Origin: Methylocella silvestris BL2
Lineage (GTDB): Bacteria; Pseudomonadota; Alphaproteobacteria; Rhizobiales; Beijerinckiaceae
Direction of reading: 5' to 3'
DNA: 64,000 nucleotides
Assembly: GCF_000021745.1 (NCBI RefSeq)
Contig: NC_011666.1
Span: 3,313,001 to 3,377,000, forward strand
Below are positions 21,792 to 31,678 of this stretch, one piece after another. The position numbers were made by a program, and so were the translations under genes. Position 1 is the stretch's first letter, and every line of letters begins with the position of its first letter. Below the pieces are notes generated by a model that was not told where the DNA came from, made no database searches, and saw nothing but the letters and a program-made list of their open reading frames with translations.

Positions 21792-22386
21792 ATGACCAAG
21801 GCGTCCCGTCAATTCCTCGTTATCGTCGCAGCGCTGGGGCTCGGCCTCGCATTGTTTGGCGCTTTCGCCCTGCGCGAACTTTCCGATCGAGCGGAGGGTC
21901 AGGGCGTCGCGCGGATCGGCGGTCCATTCGACCTCGTCGCGCAGAATGGCGAGCCCTTTACCGACGCCAGGCTGAAGGGACGTCCGCACATCGTCTTCTT
22001 CGGCTATACGCATTGTCCCGACTTCTGCCCGACGACCCTGACGCAAATCTCCTCTGTGTTCGGGGAACTCGGGGCGGACGCGAAGATAGGCGCGCTGTTC
22101 GTCTTCGATCGATCCGCAGCGGGATACGCCGCAGGCGATGAGGGAGTATCTCGAAAGCTTCGATCCGCGCATCATTGGCGTTACGGGAAGCGACGCGCAG
22201 ATCCGCGCCATCGCCAAGGCCTACAAAGTCTATTTCAAGAAGCAGGACGGCGAGGGCGGCGCCTATACCATGGATCACACCGGCGTCGTCTATCTGATGG
22301 ACGCCGACGGGCGCTTCGTTAATGCGCTGAATCTTGAACGGCCGGCGGCCAAGGTCGCCGATGAACTCCGGCGCTATATTCAATAA
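21792..22386 (+). pseudogene. SCO1/SenC family protein, frameshifted
   Basis: The first frame encodes an N-terminal membrane anchor and the copper motif FFGYTHCPDFCPTTLTQIS, up to KIGALFV near 22102. The family continuation (SIDPQRDTPQAMREYLESFD, then KAYKVYFKK and MDHTGVVYLMD with the copper-ligand His) is found only in another frame. One extra base in the stretch GTCTTCGATC (22101-22110) explains the shift. SCO proteins deliver copper to cytochrome oxidase. It is either a real pseudogene or a sequencing error. Confidence 0.88.
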
Positions 22387-23264
22387 AATCCCAGCGGGAA
22401 ATATTTGAGATAGAGATCCGTATAGACGCCTCGCGCCCAAAGGTCGGCGAGGGCGTAATCCAGCGCCTGCCGCAGCGCCGGATTGTCCTTTTTTAGCGCG
22501 ATGCCGACTCCATCGCCGAAAAAATGCGATTCGAGGAAAGAGCCGCCGGAAAAAGCGCAGCAATCCCGGGCCGGCCCTTGCAGCCAGACGCTGAGGGCTG
22601 CGCCGTCGCCGAAGATGACGTCGACGTCGCCATTCTTCAGCGCGTCGGTGAGCGCTGTCTGCGAGTCGAAGGTTTTTCGCGTGGAGCCTTTGAAATACGC
22701 GTCGAGATAGGCCTCATGCGCCGTTTTTGCGACCACGCCGATGAATTTGCCGCGCAACGTCTCCGGGCTCGCTTCGCCTAGCTGCGTCTGCCGCAAGCGA
22801 ACGAAACGCGCCGGATTCTTGGCGTAGGGAACCGTGAAATCCAGCGTTTCCCGCGCCTTGGCGTCGATCCGGAGCGAGGCGATGATCGCGTCGCCTTCGT
22901 CGGCCTTGAGGGCGTCGACCAGCGTGTCGAAGCGGCGGGCCTGAATTGTGCAAGAGAGCTTCAACGTCTCGCAAATCGCGCGGGCGAGATCGATGTCGAA
23001 CCCCGCCAGAGCGCCGTCCGGCATTTCGAAATGGAACGGCGGATAATCGCTGTCGGTGAGAAAGCGCAGGCTGTGCAGATTGCCGAGATCGGGTTTGGTC
23101 GGCCGCGCGTGGGGATCGAAGAAACTCGGCGCAAAGGTCGGATCGCCGAGCGCCGGAGCGCACCAGACGAGGGGCGCGGCGACGACAAGGAGAGCGCCGC
23201 GCCGAACTATGGCGCGAAACGGAAATCGTCTGATATATTGGATGTTTGACTTCTGACAGGACAT
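22380..23264 (-). CDS. Periplasmic substrate-binding protein (amino-acid ABC type)
   Basis: A 294-residue bacterial solute-binding protein family 3 member. A signal peptide occupies residues about 1-40 (IVRRGALLVVAAPLVWCAPALG). The mature part has LRFLTDSDYPPFHFEMPDG, GFDIDLARAICETLKLSC, IIASLRIDAKARETLDFTVP and KNGDVDVIFGDGAALS. No permease or ATPase gene adjoins it. The 3' end overlaps the SCO gene tail by 7 nt in convergent orientation. The ligand is unknown. Confidence 0.88.
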   Translation of the reverse strand: MSCQKSNIQYIRRFPFRAIVRRGALLVVAAPLVWCAPALGDPTFAPSFFDPHARPTKPDLGNLHSLRFLTDSDYPPFHFEMPDGALAGFDIDLARAICETLKLSCTIQARRFDTLVDALKADEGDAIIASLRIDAKARETLDFTVPYAKNPARFVRLRQTQLGEASPETLRGKFIGVVAKTAHEAYLDAYFKGSTRKTFDSQTALTDALKNGDVDVIFGDGAALSVWLQGPARDCCAFSGGSFLESHFFGDGVGIALKKDNPALRQALDYALADLWARGVYTDLYLKYFPLGFY

Positions 23265-23336
23265 GAACCCATCGCCCGCATGCGAAACCGGCGCTCAAAA
23301 GATGTTTCGAGCGAAGACTATGACGAAAGCGTCGCC

Positions 23337-24797
23337 ATGAACAGGACGTCGGCCGCTCCCGAGCCGGGCCGCCCGATCATGACCGGGCTGGCGTCGCTGC
23401 CGGTGTTCTTCAACGTGAGGGGCAGGCGCGTCGTTATCGCTGGCGGGTCCGAGGCCGCCTTGTGGAAAGCCGAGCTTGTTCAGGCGGCGGGAGCGTCTGT
23501 GGTGGTTTTTGCCGCCGCCCCTTGCGACGGATTGGCGGAGCTTGAGCGCCGAGGCGCTTCGGTCGCGCTAGTGCGCCGCCGCTTCGAGCCTGGCGATTTG
23601 GACGGCGCGGTTCTCGCACTCGCCGACTGCGATATCGCCGAAGAGGCGGAGCAGTTTCACGCCGCCGCGCGGGCGCGCGGCGTTCCGGCGAATGTGATCG
23701 ACAAGCCTGCCGCCTCCGATTTTCAGTTCGGCGCAATCGTCGACCGCTCGCCTTTGGTCATCGCCATCTCGACCGACGGCGCCTCGCCCATTCTCGGACA
23801 GGCTTTGCGCGGCCGCATCGAGGCCATGCTGCCAGCGGCGATCCGGCTTTGGGCCGGCGCCGCGAAATCCTGGCGCGCGCCGCTAAAGGCATTGGAGCTC
23901 GCTCCAAAATTGCGCCGGCGATTTTGGGAGCTCTTCAACGAGCGGGCTTTGACGGCGAGCGCCGTGCCGCCAGGCCCCGATGAATTTAAATCCTTGCTGG
24001 CGGAGGCGACGGCTGAGGGTCCGCGCGCGGCGAAGGGCTCCATCGCCCTCGTCGGGGCAGGCCCCGGCGATCCGGAACTGCTGACGCTGAAAGCCTTGCG
24101 CCTGCTGCAAGCGGCGGATGTCGTGCTCTATGACGATCTTGTCGCGCCCGAGATTCTCGATATGGGCCGCCGCGAGGCGACAAAAATCCCGGTCGGCAAG
24201 CGCGGCTATCGGCCGTCCTGCAAGCAGGACGACATCATCGATCTGATGATCAAGCTCGCGGCGGAAGGCAAGCGGGTGGTGCGGCTCAAAGGCGGAGATC
24301 CGATGATTTTCGGGCGCGCCAGCGAGGAGCTTGCCGCCCTTCACGCCGCAGGAATCGCGACCAGCGTTACGCCCGGCGTTACGGCGGCCCTTGGCGCCGC
24401 CGCCTCGCTGCAACTCTCGCTGACCGAACGCGTGCGGGCGCGGCGGTTGCAATTCATCACCGCTCACGCCCATGACGGAAGGCTGCCGGAAGACATCGAC
24501 TGGCGCGCGCTGGCCGATCCCTGCGCCTCCAGCGTCATTTACATGGGCGCGCGAACGCTCAACTCCCTCGTCGAGCGTCTGGCGGCGCATGGGGCGGACC
24601 CTTCGACGCCCGCGCTTCTCGTCGAGCGCGCGACCTGCCCGGACGAGCGCGTGATCAGGGGAACGCTGGCGAGCCTGCCCGCGAAAGCCGCCGCGCTGTC
24701 GCCGTCCGGGCCTTGCCTGATCCTGATCGGCGCCGTCTTCGCCGGCGGCGTCGAGGCAGAGCAGATTCGGGAGGCGGCCGATATTGCGATCGCCTGA
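23337..24797 (+). CDS. cysG: Siroheme synthase (multifunctional CysG)
   Basis: A 486-residue protein. The N-terminal precorrin-2 dehydrogenase/ferrochelatase half starts LPVFFNVRGRRVVIAGGSEA. The C-terminal uroporphyrinogen-III methyltransferase half shows VGAGPGDPELLTLKALRLL near residue 240, YDDLVAPEILDMGRREA, RLKGGDPMIFGRASEEL and TPGVTAALGAAASLQLSLT. It makes siroheme for sulfite/nitrite reductase. Start choice is uncertain: no good ribosome site is visible, and 23280 and 23379 are alternatives. Confidence 0.94.
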   Translation: MNRTSAAPEPGRPIMTGLASLPVFFNVRGRRVVIAGGSEAALWKAELVQAAGASVVVFAAAPCDGLAELERRGASVALVRRRFEPGDLDGAVLALADCDIAEEAEQFHAAARARGVPANVIDKPAASDFQFGAIVDRSPLVIAISTDGASPILGQALRGRIEAMLPAAIRLWAGAAKSWRAPLKALELAPKLRRRFWELFNERALTASAVPPGPDEFKSLLAEATAEGPRAAKGSIALVGAGPGDPELLTLKALRLLQAADVVLYDDLVAPEILDMGRREATKIPVGKRGYRPSCKQDDIIDLMIKLAAEGKRVVRLKGGDPMIFGRASEELAALHAAGIATSVTPGVTAALGAAASLQLSLTERVRARRLQFITAHAHDGRLPEDIDWRALADPCASSVIYMGARTLNSLVERLAAHGADPSTPALLVERATCPDERVIRGTLASLPAKAAALSPSGPCLILIGAVFAGGVEAEQIREAADIAIA

Positions 24798-24889
24798 TTC
24801 CGGTCGCCCGGACGTCATGACGCCGCCTCGTTTTGATGTCGCATTTAGTGATCGCCGCCTGAGACGGCGCGTGAAGCAGGGAGGAAGGC

Positions 24890-26215
24890 TTGCGTAGCAT
24901 CGCCCTTGTCGCGGTCGGCGTCGCTTGCGTGCTCGGCGCCGCCGGTCTTTCTCTCTATCTTTACGAGCGCCCGACCGTTCTGCGCGTTGCGGTCACCCGC
25001 GAAAGCGACGATCAACATGTGCTCGCCGTCGCGGCGCATGAATTCGCGCAGGCGCGCGATCAGGTGCGGCTGAAGCTCGTTCTGGTCGATTCTCTTGCCG
25101 AAAGCGCGCGCGCCTTCGAGGATGAGCGCGTCGATCTCGCGATCGTGCGCAGCGACGTCGCCATGCCGGTCAGCGGACAGACCGTGCTGATCATGCGGCG
25201 CAACGCCGCCGTGCTCATGGCCCCGGCCGGATCGGAGATTCGCCAGCTTGGCGATCTCAAAGGTCGTCGGATCGGCGTGGTGGAAGCGGCGCGCACCGGG
25301 CGGTCGGGCGTGAACGCTCTGCTCGATGCGGCTCTGGCGCAATATGATGTGGCGGCGTCCTCGGTGCGCCGCGTGCCGCTGACGCCGGCCGAACTGCCCG
25401 ACGCGATCGAACGGCGCGATGTCGACGTTGCGCTCGTGATCGATACGCCCGGCGCCGAAACCCTCAACGAGGCCGTGGCCGCCGTGACGCAGGCGGGTCG
25501 CGGGCCGCCTGTCTTCATCTCGATCGACGACGCCAAGGCGATCGCCCAGCGCAGCCCGAATTTTGAATCGATCGAAGTCCTGCGCGGCGTCTTCGGCGGC
25601 GCTCAGCCCAAGCCCGCGGCGAGTTTTGAGACTCTTGGCGTGAGCACACGGCTGATCGCCCGCCACAGCCTCGGCAATGACGTTGTCGCCGCGCTGACGG
25701 AGCTCTTGCTGACGGCGCGGCCATTGCTGGCGGCGCAGGAGCCGATCGCAAATCGTATCGAACCGCCCCCGACCGATAAGGGCGCGGCGCTTCCCGTGCA
25801 TCCGGGGGCGCTGGCCTATCTTGGCGACGAAGAGCAGAGCTTCTTCGATAAATACAGCGATTTCATCTATATCGGGGCGATGCTGGCGAGCTTGTTCGGC
25901 ACCGCGATCGCAACGCTCGCGGCGCGCTTCAACCGCAAGCGCAACACCGATCTCGAGGAGATATTGCATCGCCTCTTGCAGATCATTGCCGCGGCGCGAA
26001 CCGCCCCACGGACCGACATGCTGGACGATCTTGAAAAAGAAGCCGACGATCTGCTTGCCCAGGCGCTTGCCCATGACTGGAATCATGCGATGAGCGGCAG
26101 CCGCGTCGCGGCGACCGATCTGGCGCTGAATCAGGCGCGTCAGGCGATCACCGACCGCCGGCTTTATCTGGCTTCGCCGCGCGGGACCTTCGCGCCGCGC
26201 CTCGTCGGCGATTAG
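24890..26215 (+). CDS. TAXI-family TRAP solute-binding protein with C-terminal membrane tail
   Basis: A 441-residue protein starting at TTG 24890 behind a strong GGGAGGAAG site. An N-terminal membrane/signal segment (ALVAVGVACVLGAAGLSLYL) leads into a TAXI-type binding domain (VDLAIVRSDVAMP, LGDLKGRRIGVVEAA). Unlike usual TAXI proteins there is a second membrane helix at about residues 320-340 (YIGAMLASLFGTAIATLAAR) and a helical cytoplasmic tail of about 90 residues. No TRAP permease is adjacent, so a sensory or regulatory role is possible. Confidence 0.8.
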   Translation: MRSIALVAVGVACVLGAAGLSLYLYERPTVLRVAVTRESDDQHVLAVAAHEFAQARDQVRLKLVLVDSLAESARAFEDERVDLAIVRSDVAMPVSGQTVLIMRRNAAVLMAPAGSEIRQLGDLKGRRIGVVEAARTGRSGVNALLDAALAQYDVAASSVRRVPLTPAELPDAIERRDVDVALVIDTPGAETLNEAVAAVTQAGRGPPVFISIDDAKAIAQRSPNFESIEVLRGVFGGAQPKPAASFETLGVSTRLIARHSLGNDVVAALTELLLTARPLLAAQEPIANRIEPPPTDKGAALPVHPGALAYLGDEEQSFFDKYSDFIYIGAMLASLFGTAIATLAARFNRKRNTDLEEILHRLLQIIAAARTAPRTDMLDDLEKEADDLLAQALAHDWNHAMSGSRVAATDLALNQARQAITDRRLYLASPRGTFAPRLVGD

Positions 26216-26269
26216 CGCGGATTTGGCTTAATCCGGGTTATCTCCAGCAGCGGCGAAGAAGTTTGCGCT

Positions 26270-26352
26270 TCCCTCCGTCATATGCATGACGCAAGGAATC
26301 AGACTTTCAACGATTCGGGAATCCCGCTCGAATCGGAAAACGCAAAACGGGC
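26270..26352 (+). repeat. Direct repeat, left copy (with internal palindrome)
   Basis: An 83-bp stretch that recurs with few mismatches and no gaps at 27385-27467. Both copies contain ATGACGCAAGGAAT, CTTTCAACGATTCGGGAATC and ATCGGAAAACGCAAAAC. Inside, CGATTCG and CGAATCG face each other across 11 nt. The two copies flank the SH3-type exported protein gene. Confidence 0.85.
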
Positions 26353-26370
26353 ACTAGTTCCTTAAGACTT

Positions 26371-27213
26371 CTATTCCTCGAATATCCCTGCCGTCGGGCA
26401 AACCTTCTGCAATGCCTCGACGGCTAGATCGTGATCCTTTCCATCTCCGTTGAAAATATAAATCGACGGCCCATCGGTCCCATCTTGTCCGAAGGTACCG
26501 GTAAACCAAACCTTCCGACCCGTTGAAAGAGTCACGAATTGAGCGGGACAATTGTCCACCTTGCGTACGTATGAGCAGTCATTCCCGCTACGGCAGACAG
26601 TCTCTATAGGTGGGTCTTGGACAGCGGCACTGCGGGGCGCCTCTTCTCGAATATTGATAGGCGTCAAGACCACTGATGTAGGATAGTGGATTGTTCCCCC
26701 ATTCTCGCTCACTTTGACCTTTGCGATAACGTGGCGTCCAATCCAGTACTGAGGGGCACCGTCGAGAAGCTCGAACAGCGACGACTCGTTTTCAGTTGTA
26801 CAGCGAGCGCGGTAAAACTCCAATGCAATGTATTGATGCGCGAACGGCTTGCCTTGATCGATGTCCGTGAAAGTCTTCTGAACGACGGTTCCTCGCATCG
26901 TTAAAACGCGCCCATCCGTAAGACAATCTTTTTTTGTGTCCCCTTTGCACAAGATGTAGTCTTTGAATACCCAACCGATAGGTTGACTTGTTTCGGGGTC
27001 GGAGACATACACCCAAGGGCGCATTTGTTCGTCGTCTACTTGATCGATTATGACCACTGGTTGGCCATTGTTAAGCGTCGTACTTATGCGCCCGTTTGGT
27101 GCTGTGCGGGCGTTCAACGGTGTTGGCGTCGGATCGGCGACAATACATTCGGCGTGGGCAAATGTCGTTGCGGCAAGCAAAGTTAGAGCGGCTCGCCCAA
27201 TACCACTTTTCAT
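26371..27213 (-). CDS. Exported SH3-like protein, unknown
   Basis: A 280-residue protein with a Sec signal peptide (KSGIGRAALTLLAATTFAHA, cleavage near residue 21) and six or more cysteines. The first roughly 75 mature residues look like a bacterial SH3 domain (TPLNARTAPNGRISTTLNNG, then PWVYV and IGWVFKDYIL). The rest is unrecognised, with CRSGNDCSYVRKVDNCPAQF and a C-terminal YIFNGDGKDHDL. ATG 27213 follows AGAGGG; an upstream extension is unlikely because the signal peptide would be internal. The gene is AT-richer than its neighbours and is bracketed by direct repeats, which suggests acquisition. Confidence 0.8.
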   Translation of the reverse strand: MKSGIGRAALTLLAATTFAHAECIVADPTPTPLNARTAPNGRISTTLNNGQPVVIIDQVDDEQMRPWVYVSDPETSQPIGWVFKDYILCKGDTKKDCLTDGRVLTMRGTVVQKTFTDIDQGKPFAHQYIALEFYRARCTTENESSLFELLDGAPQYWIGRHVIAKVKVSENGGTIHYPTSVVLTPINIREEAPRSAAVQDPPIETVCRSGNDCSYVRKVDNCPAQFVTLSTGRKVWFTGTFGQDGTDGPSIYIFNGDGKDHDLAVEALQKVCPTAGIFEE

Positions 27214-27384
27214 CCCTCTATCCTTATTCCGAATTTGAGCCGCCAGAAATTGTGTCAACGGAGTACGCCCCCTCCACCGGACATCTTCCCGCGGCGGATT
27301 TTGACTGTTCGCTGCGGCGTTTTGCCCCTCGAATTTACAGGGCGCAAGGTCAACGGAAATCCTAACTGTAAGCGCGCGCCATTT

Positions 27385-27467
27385 TTCCTCCGCCAAAGGT
27401 ATGACGCAAGGAATTTGCCTTTCAACGATTCGGGAATCGCGATCGAATCGGAAAACGCAAAACAGGC
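27385..27467 (+). repeat. Direct repeat, right copy
   Basis: Second copy of the 83-bp repeat at 26270-26352, same orientation, 1115 bp away. It keeps the CGATTCG/CGAATCG internal palindrome. Whether the element occurs elsewhere in the genome cannot be seen here. Confidence 0.85.
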
Positions 27468-27494
27468 TCTGGCGCTTCGTTGCGGCGGCGTCCG

Positions 27495-28847
27495 TCAGAC
27501 AAAATGCGCCAGCAGCAGGATTAGGCCGAGGCTGACGACCGAAAGGATCGTCTCCATGACTGTCCAGGTCTTGAAGGTTTCAACGACGGTCATGTTGAAA
27601 TATTGCTTGACCAGCCAGAACCCGGCGTCATTGACGTGAGACAGCACCACTGATCCTGCGCCCGTTGCGAGGACCAGAAGCTCCCGGTTGACCCCTGGAG
27701 CCAGCGCCACGACCGGCGCGACGATGCCGGCTCCGGTGATGGTGGCGACCGTCGCCGACCCGGTGGCGATGCGGATGACGGCGGCGACCAGCCAAGCGAG
27801 CAGAATCGGCGAGACTTCCGCTCGGACGGCGAGATGGCCGATGACGTCGCCGACGCCGCTCGCGACCAGCATCTGTTTGAAGCCGCCGCCGGCGCCGACG
27901 ATCAGCATGATGGCGGCGATCGGCGTCAGGCTGGCGTCGAGAAGCTTGCCGAGCTGCTCGCGCGAAAAGCCGCGCGCCGAGCCAAAAGTGTAGAACGCCA
28001 GCAGCAACGCCGCCAGAAGCGCCGTGATCGGATGACCGATCAGATCCATCCAGACGCGGACAGGGCTGCCGGTCGCGAACAGAACATCGGCCAGCGCTTT
28101 GAGGAGCATCAGAAAGACAGGCAGGAGGATCGTCGTCAGCGTCACGCTGAAGCTAGGCAGGTTCGTGTATTTTGTGTCCTGCACGAATTGATCGGCGAGA
28201 TCCGGCGCGGCATGCCCCGGTATGCTTCGCGAAATGAACGAACCGAAGATCGGCCCGGCCACAGCGGCCGCCGGCAGGCCGACGATAAGGCCGTAGAGAA
28301 TCGTCTTGCCGATATCGGCGCCGAAGACGCTGATCGTAAGGAGCGGCCCCGGATGCGGGGGCACCAGACCATGCACAGCCGAAAGGCCAGCCAGCAGCGG
28401 AATGCCGACTTTGATCAGGGGGACGCCGGACCGGCGCGCGACGATGAAGACCAGCGGGATCAGCAATACGAAACCGATTTCGAAGAACAGCGGAATGCCG
28501 ACGAGAAAAGCCGCCAGCATCATCGCCCAATGCACTCTTTCCCGGCCGAAGGAGCGGATCAGGGTCTGTGCGATCTGATCGGCGCCCCCCGACTCGGCCA
28601 TCAGCTTGCCGAGCATGGTGCCAAGGCCAAGAACGATCCCGACGAAACCAAGGACGCCGCCAAATCCCTCCTGGAAGGATTTCATGATCAGGTCCGCCGC
28701 CATGCCGGAGGTGAGCCCGAGAAAAACCGAGGCCAGAATCAGGGCGACAAAGGGATGAACCTTGAACTTGGTGATCAGCAACACGAGGCCGACGATGGTA
28801 ACGGCGGCGTCGAGAAGCAGATAGGTCTCGCGCGTCATCTCCGACAT
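27495..28847 (-). CDS. Gluconate:H+ symporter, GntP family
   Basis: A 450-residue polytopic membrane protein of the GntP family, with about 12-14 hydrophobic segments. Landmarks are KFKVHPFVALILASVFLGL near the N-terminus, GLVPPHPGPLL near residue 160 and RIATGSATVATITGAGIVAP near residue 360. It imports gluconate or a related sugar acid. The gluconokinase gene lies directly upstream with a 3-nt gap, supporting gluconate as substrate. Confidence 0.93.
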   Translation of the reverse strand: MSEMTRETYLLLDAAVTIVGLVLLITKFKVHPFVALILASVFLGLTSGMAADLIMKSFQEGFGGVLGFVGIVLGLGTMLGKLMAESGGADQIAQTLIRSFGRERVHWAMMLAAFLVGIPLFFEIGFVLLIPLVFIVARRSGVPLIKVGIPLLAGLSAVHGLVPPHPGPLLTISVFGADIGKTILYGLIVGLPAAAVAGPIFGSFISRSIPGHAAPDLADQFVQDTKYTNLPSFSVTLTTILLPVFLMLLKALADVLFATGSPVRVWMDLIGHPITALLAALLLAFYTFGSARGFSREQLGKLLDASLTPIAAIMLIVGAGGGFKQMLVASGVGDVIGHLAVRAEVSPILLAWLVAAVIRIATGSATVATITGAGIVAPVVALAPGVNRELLVLATGAGSVVLSHVNDAGFWLVKQYFNMTVVETFKTWTVMETILSVVSLGLILLLAHFV

Positions 28848-28850
28848 GCG

Positions 28851-29441
28851 TTAGCCCCCGCTCGCGTCGCGCAACGAGCGATAGGCTTCCCCGCCCTCCG
28901 GCTGCGCTGAATTGGCGCCGCCCGCAGTGACGGAGGCGCGCCACCATTGGCTGGCGCGTTCGGCCAGGAGCGCGAGGGGAAGCGTTGCGTCGAGCGTCAA
29001 GGTCGCTGCTTCGCGATCCGGCGGTTCGAGGGCGTCGAACTGGCTTTTGATGAGGCTGGCCGGCATGAAATGCCCCGGCCGGTTGGCGACGCGCGCCGCC
29101 GCGATCTCTGGCGTCAACTCCAGATAGACAAAGCCGAGCCCTGGCACAGCATGGCGCAGCGTGTCGCGGTAGCGTTTCTTGAGCGCGGAGCAGGTGAGGA
29201 CCGGGCGTTCGCCGGCCCCAAGGCAGGCGACGAGTTCCTCGCCGAGGCGGACGAGCCAGCCGGCGCGATCTTCATCCGTCAGCGGCGCGCCCGCGCTCAT
29301 CTTGGCGATATTTGCGGGCGGATGGAAGGCGTCGCCTTCGACCAGACGCCCCTCGCTTAGATCGGCGATGGCGGCGCCGACGCAGCTCTTGCCGCAGCCG
29401 GCGACGCCCATGACGACAAGGGCGGAGATTGCGCGGTCCAT
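28851..29441 (-). CDS. gntK: Gluconokinase
   Basis: A 196-residue P-loop kinase making 6-phosphogluconate from gluconate. The P-loop VMGVAGCGKSCVGAAIA is at residues 11-27. Further signature blocks are EGDAFHPPANIAKMSAGAPL, DRAGWLVRLGEEL, CSALKKRYRDTLR and GHFMPASLIKSQFDALE. It forms an operon with the GntP transporter (3-nt gap) for uptake and entry into the Entner-Doudoroff or pentose phosphate route. Confidence 0.95.
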   Translation of the reverse strand: MDRAISALVVMGVAGCGKSCVGAAIADLSEGRLVEGDAFHPPANIAKMSAGAPLTDEDRAGWLVRLGEELVACLGAGERPVLTCSALKKRYRDTLRHAVPGLGFVYLELTPEIAAARVANRPGHFMPASLIKSQFDALEPPDREAATLTLDATLPLALLAERASQWWRASVTAGGANSAQPEGGEAYRSLRDASGG

Positions 29442-29840
29442 ATTTCCCCCGATGGAAGCGGCGCTTTATTCTATGCGGGCAAAAACCCGATGGCGCTCGG
29501 CTCTATTTAGCCCTTGAAAGGGGCCTGCCGGAAGACAAAAGTCATGCGCCTCCACGCCGGACCCAGGCCTTGGCTTACAGCCATTTCTTTGAGATCTCCG
29601 CTCCGCATCGCCATTTAAGAGATCATGCCGGTCTGGCGGAAATGGGAGCGTCGATTATATCGGTTTTCAAATCGCGGCATTTCGTATATTGAATTGTTGC
29701 AACGCGGAAAATTATCCCAAATCGCTGGCGGGCCGGCTCAGCTTTATGCCGCTGAGCGCATAGGCTCGCCTTATTGGCGTTTGCTCTCATGCCTTAGCGC
29801 GCCGGAGCAAAACCCGGCGCTCGATCGAGACACTGCACCT
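29442..29840. other. Intergenic region and probable typA leader
   Basis: About 400 bases between gluconokinase (reverse) and typA (forward). The stretch 29650-29730 is AT-richer and holds TTGAAT (29699-29704), 17 nt, TTATCC (29722-29727), a possible promoter for typA. A plus-strand frame extends typA upstream here but has no ribosome site or family match. Nothing else is seen. Confidence 0.45.
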
Positions 29841-31658
29841 ATGAAGCTGCGCAATATCGCTATCATCGCTCACGTTGACCACGGCAAGACGACTCTCGTC
29901 GACCGTCTGCTGCAACAGTCCGGCTCCTTCCGGGAAAACCAGCGCGTCGCCGAACGCGTCATGGATTCGAACGATCTCGAAAAAGAGCGCGGCATCACGA
30001 TCATGGCCAAGGCGACGTCGATCGCTTGGGAAGGCGCGCGCATCAATATTGTCGATACGCCCGGCCATGCCGATTTCGGCGGCGAGGTGGAGCGCATTCT
30101 GTCGATGGTCGATGGCGCGATTGTGCTCGTCGACGCCTCTGAAGGGCCGATGCCGCAGACCAAATTCGTGGTCGGCAAGGCGCTGAAAATCGGCTTGAAG
30201 CCGATCGTCGCCGTCAACAAGGTGGATAAGCCCGACGCCCGCATCACGGAAGTGGTCAATGAGGTATTCGATCTTTTCGCCGCGCTTGACGCTACCGACG
30301 AACAGCTCGATTTTCCGATTCTCTATGGTTCGGCCAAGCAGGGCTGGATGGCCGACAGTCCCGACGGGCCGAAAGACGGCATGGCGCCGCTGTTCGATCT
30401 TGTCTTGAAGCATGTTCCGGAGCCCCGCGTCGAAGAGGGCGGTTTCCGCATGCTCGGCACGCTGCTCGAGGCCAATCCCTATCTCGGCCGCCTTGTGACC
30501 GGGCGCGTCTTTGCCGGCTCGATCAAGCCCAATCAGGCCGTCAAGGTGCTGGACCGTAAGGGCAATGTCGTCGAGCAGGGCCGCGTCTCCAAGATTCTCG
30601 CCTTCCGCGGCATCGAGCGGACGCCCATCGATGAAGCCGAAGCGGGCGATATTATCGCCATCGCGGGGCTCGAAAAATTCAACGTCGCCGACACGCTGTG
30701 CGCGCCGGAAGTCACCGAGCCGCTGCAGGCGCAGCCGATCGATCCGCCGACCCTGTCGATGACCTTCTCGGTCAATGATTCGCCGCTTGCCGGCACCGAA
30801 GGCGACAAGGTCACGAGCCGGGTCATCCGCGCGCGCCTCTATAAGGAGGCCGAAGGCAATGTCGCGCTGAAGATCGAGGATTCGCCTGGATCGGATTCCT
30901 ACATCGTCTCGGGGCGCGGCGAATTGCAGCTCTCGATCCTGATCGAGACTATGCGCCGCGAGGGCTTCGAGCTCAGCGTGTCGCGGCCGAAAGTTGTGTT
31001 CCAGAAGGCGGAAGACGGCTCCATTCTGGAGCCCATCGAAGAGGTGGTGATCGACGTCGACGAGGAGCATTCCGGCGTCGTCGTGCAGAAGATGGCCGAG
31101 CGCAAGGCCGAGATGATCGAGATGCGCCCCTCCGGCGGCAACCGCTTGCGGCTCGTGTTTCACGCGCCGACGCGCGGCCTGATCGGCTATCAGGGAGAGC
31201 TTCTGACGGACACGCGCGGCACCGCGATCATGAACCGGCTGTTTCATGAATATGCGCCGTGGAAGGGCGAGATCGCCGGCCGACGCAACGGCGTCCTCAT
31301 CTCCAACGACACCGGCGAATCCGTCGCTTACGCCATGTGGAAGCTGGAAGATCGCGGCCCGATGATGATCGAGCCCGGCTGGAAGGTCTATCGCGGCATG
31401 ATCGTCGGCGAGCATACGCGCGAAAACGATCTCGAAATCAATGTGCTGAAGGGCAAGCAGCTGACCAATATCCGCGCCGCCGGCAAGGATGAGGCCGTGC
31501 GCCTGACGCCGCCGATCAAGATGACGCTTGAGCGCGCGCTGGCCTATATCGAGGAGGACGAACTCGTCGAAGTGACGCCGAAGTCGATCCGGCTGCGCAA
31601 GCTGTTCCTTGATCCGAACGACCGCAAACGCGCGGTCCGGACCAAGGAAAGCGCCTGA
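29841..31658 (+). CDS. typA: Ribosome-associated translational GTPase TypA/BipA
   Basis: A 605-residue EF-G-like GTPase that acts on 50S assembly and stress-dependent translation. The G domain shows [20 protein letters not shown] (residues 7-26), [24 protein letters not shown] and NKVDKPDAR. BipA-specific blocks follow, including the C-terminal [20 protein letters not shown] and [19 protein letters not shown] 29841 gives the standard [16 protein letters not shown] start; the longer frame upstream is not supported. Confidence 0.97.
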   Translation: MKLRNIAIIAHVDHGKTTLVDRLLQQSGSFRENQRVAERVMDSNDLEKERGITIMAKATSIAWEGARINIVDTPGHADFGGEVERILSMVDGAIVLVDASEGPMPQTKFVVGKALKIGLKPIVAVNKVDKPDARITEVVNEVFDLFAALDATDEQLDFPILYGSAKQGWMADSPDGPKDGMAPLFDLVLKHVPEPRVEEGGFRMLGTLLEANPYLGRLVTGRVFAGSIKPNQAVKVLDRKGNVVEQGRVSKILAFRGIERTPIDEAEAGDIIAIAGLEKFNVADTLCAPEVTEPLQAQPIDPPTLSMTFSVNDSPLAGTEGDKVTSRVIRARLYKEAEGNVALKIEDSPGSDSYIVSGRGELQLSILIETMRREGFELSVSRPKVVFQKAEDGSILEPIEEVVIDVDEEHSGVVVQKMAERKAEMIEMRPSGGNRLRLVFHAPTRGLIGYQGELLTDTRGTAIMNRLFHEYAPWKGEIAGRRNGVLISNDTGESVAYAMWKLEDRGPMMIEPGWKVYRGMIVGEHTRENDLEINVLKGKQLTNIRAAGKDEAVRLTPPIKMTLERALAYIEEDELVEVTPKSIRLRKLFLDPNDRKRAVRTKESA

Positions 31659-31678
31659 GCCAGAGCGGAGAGGGGGCG

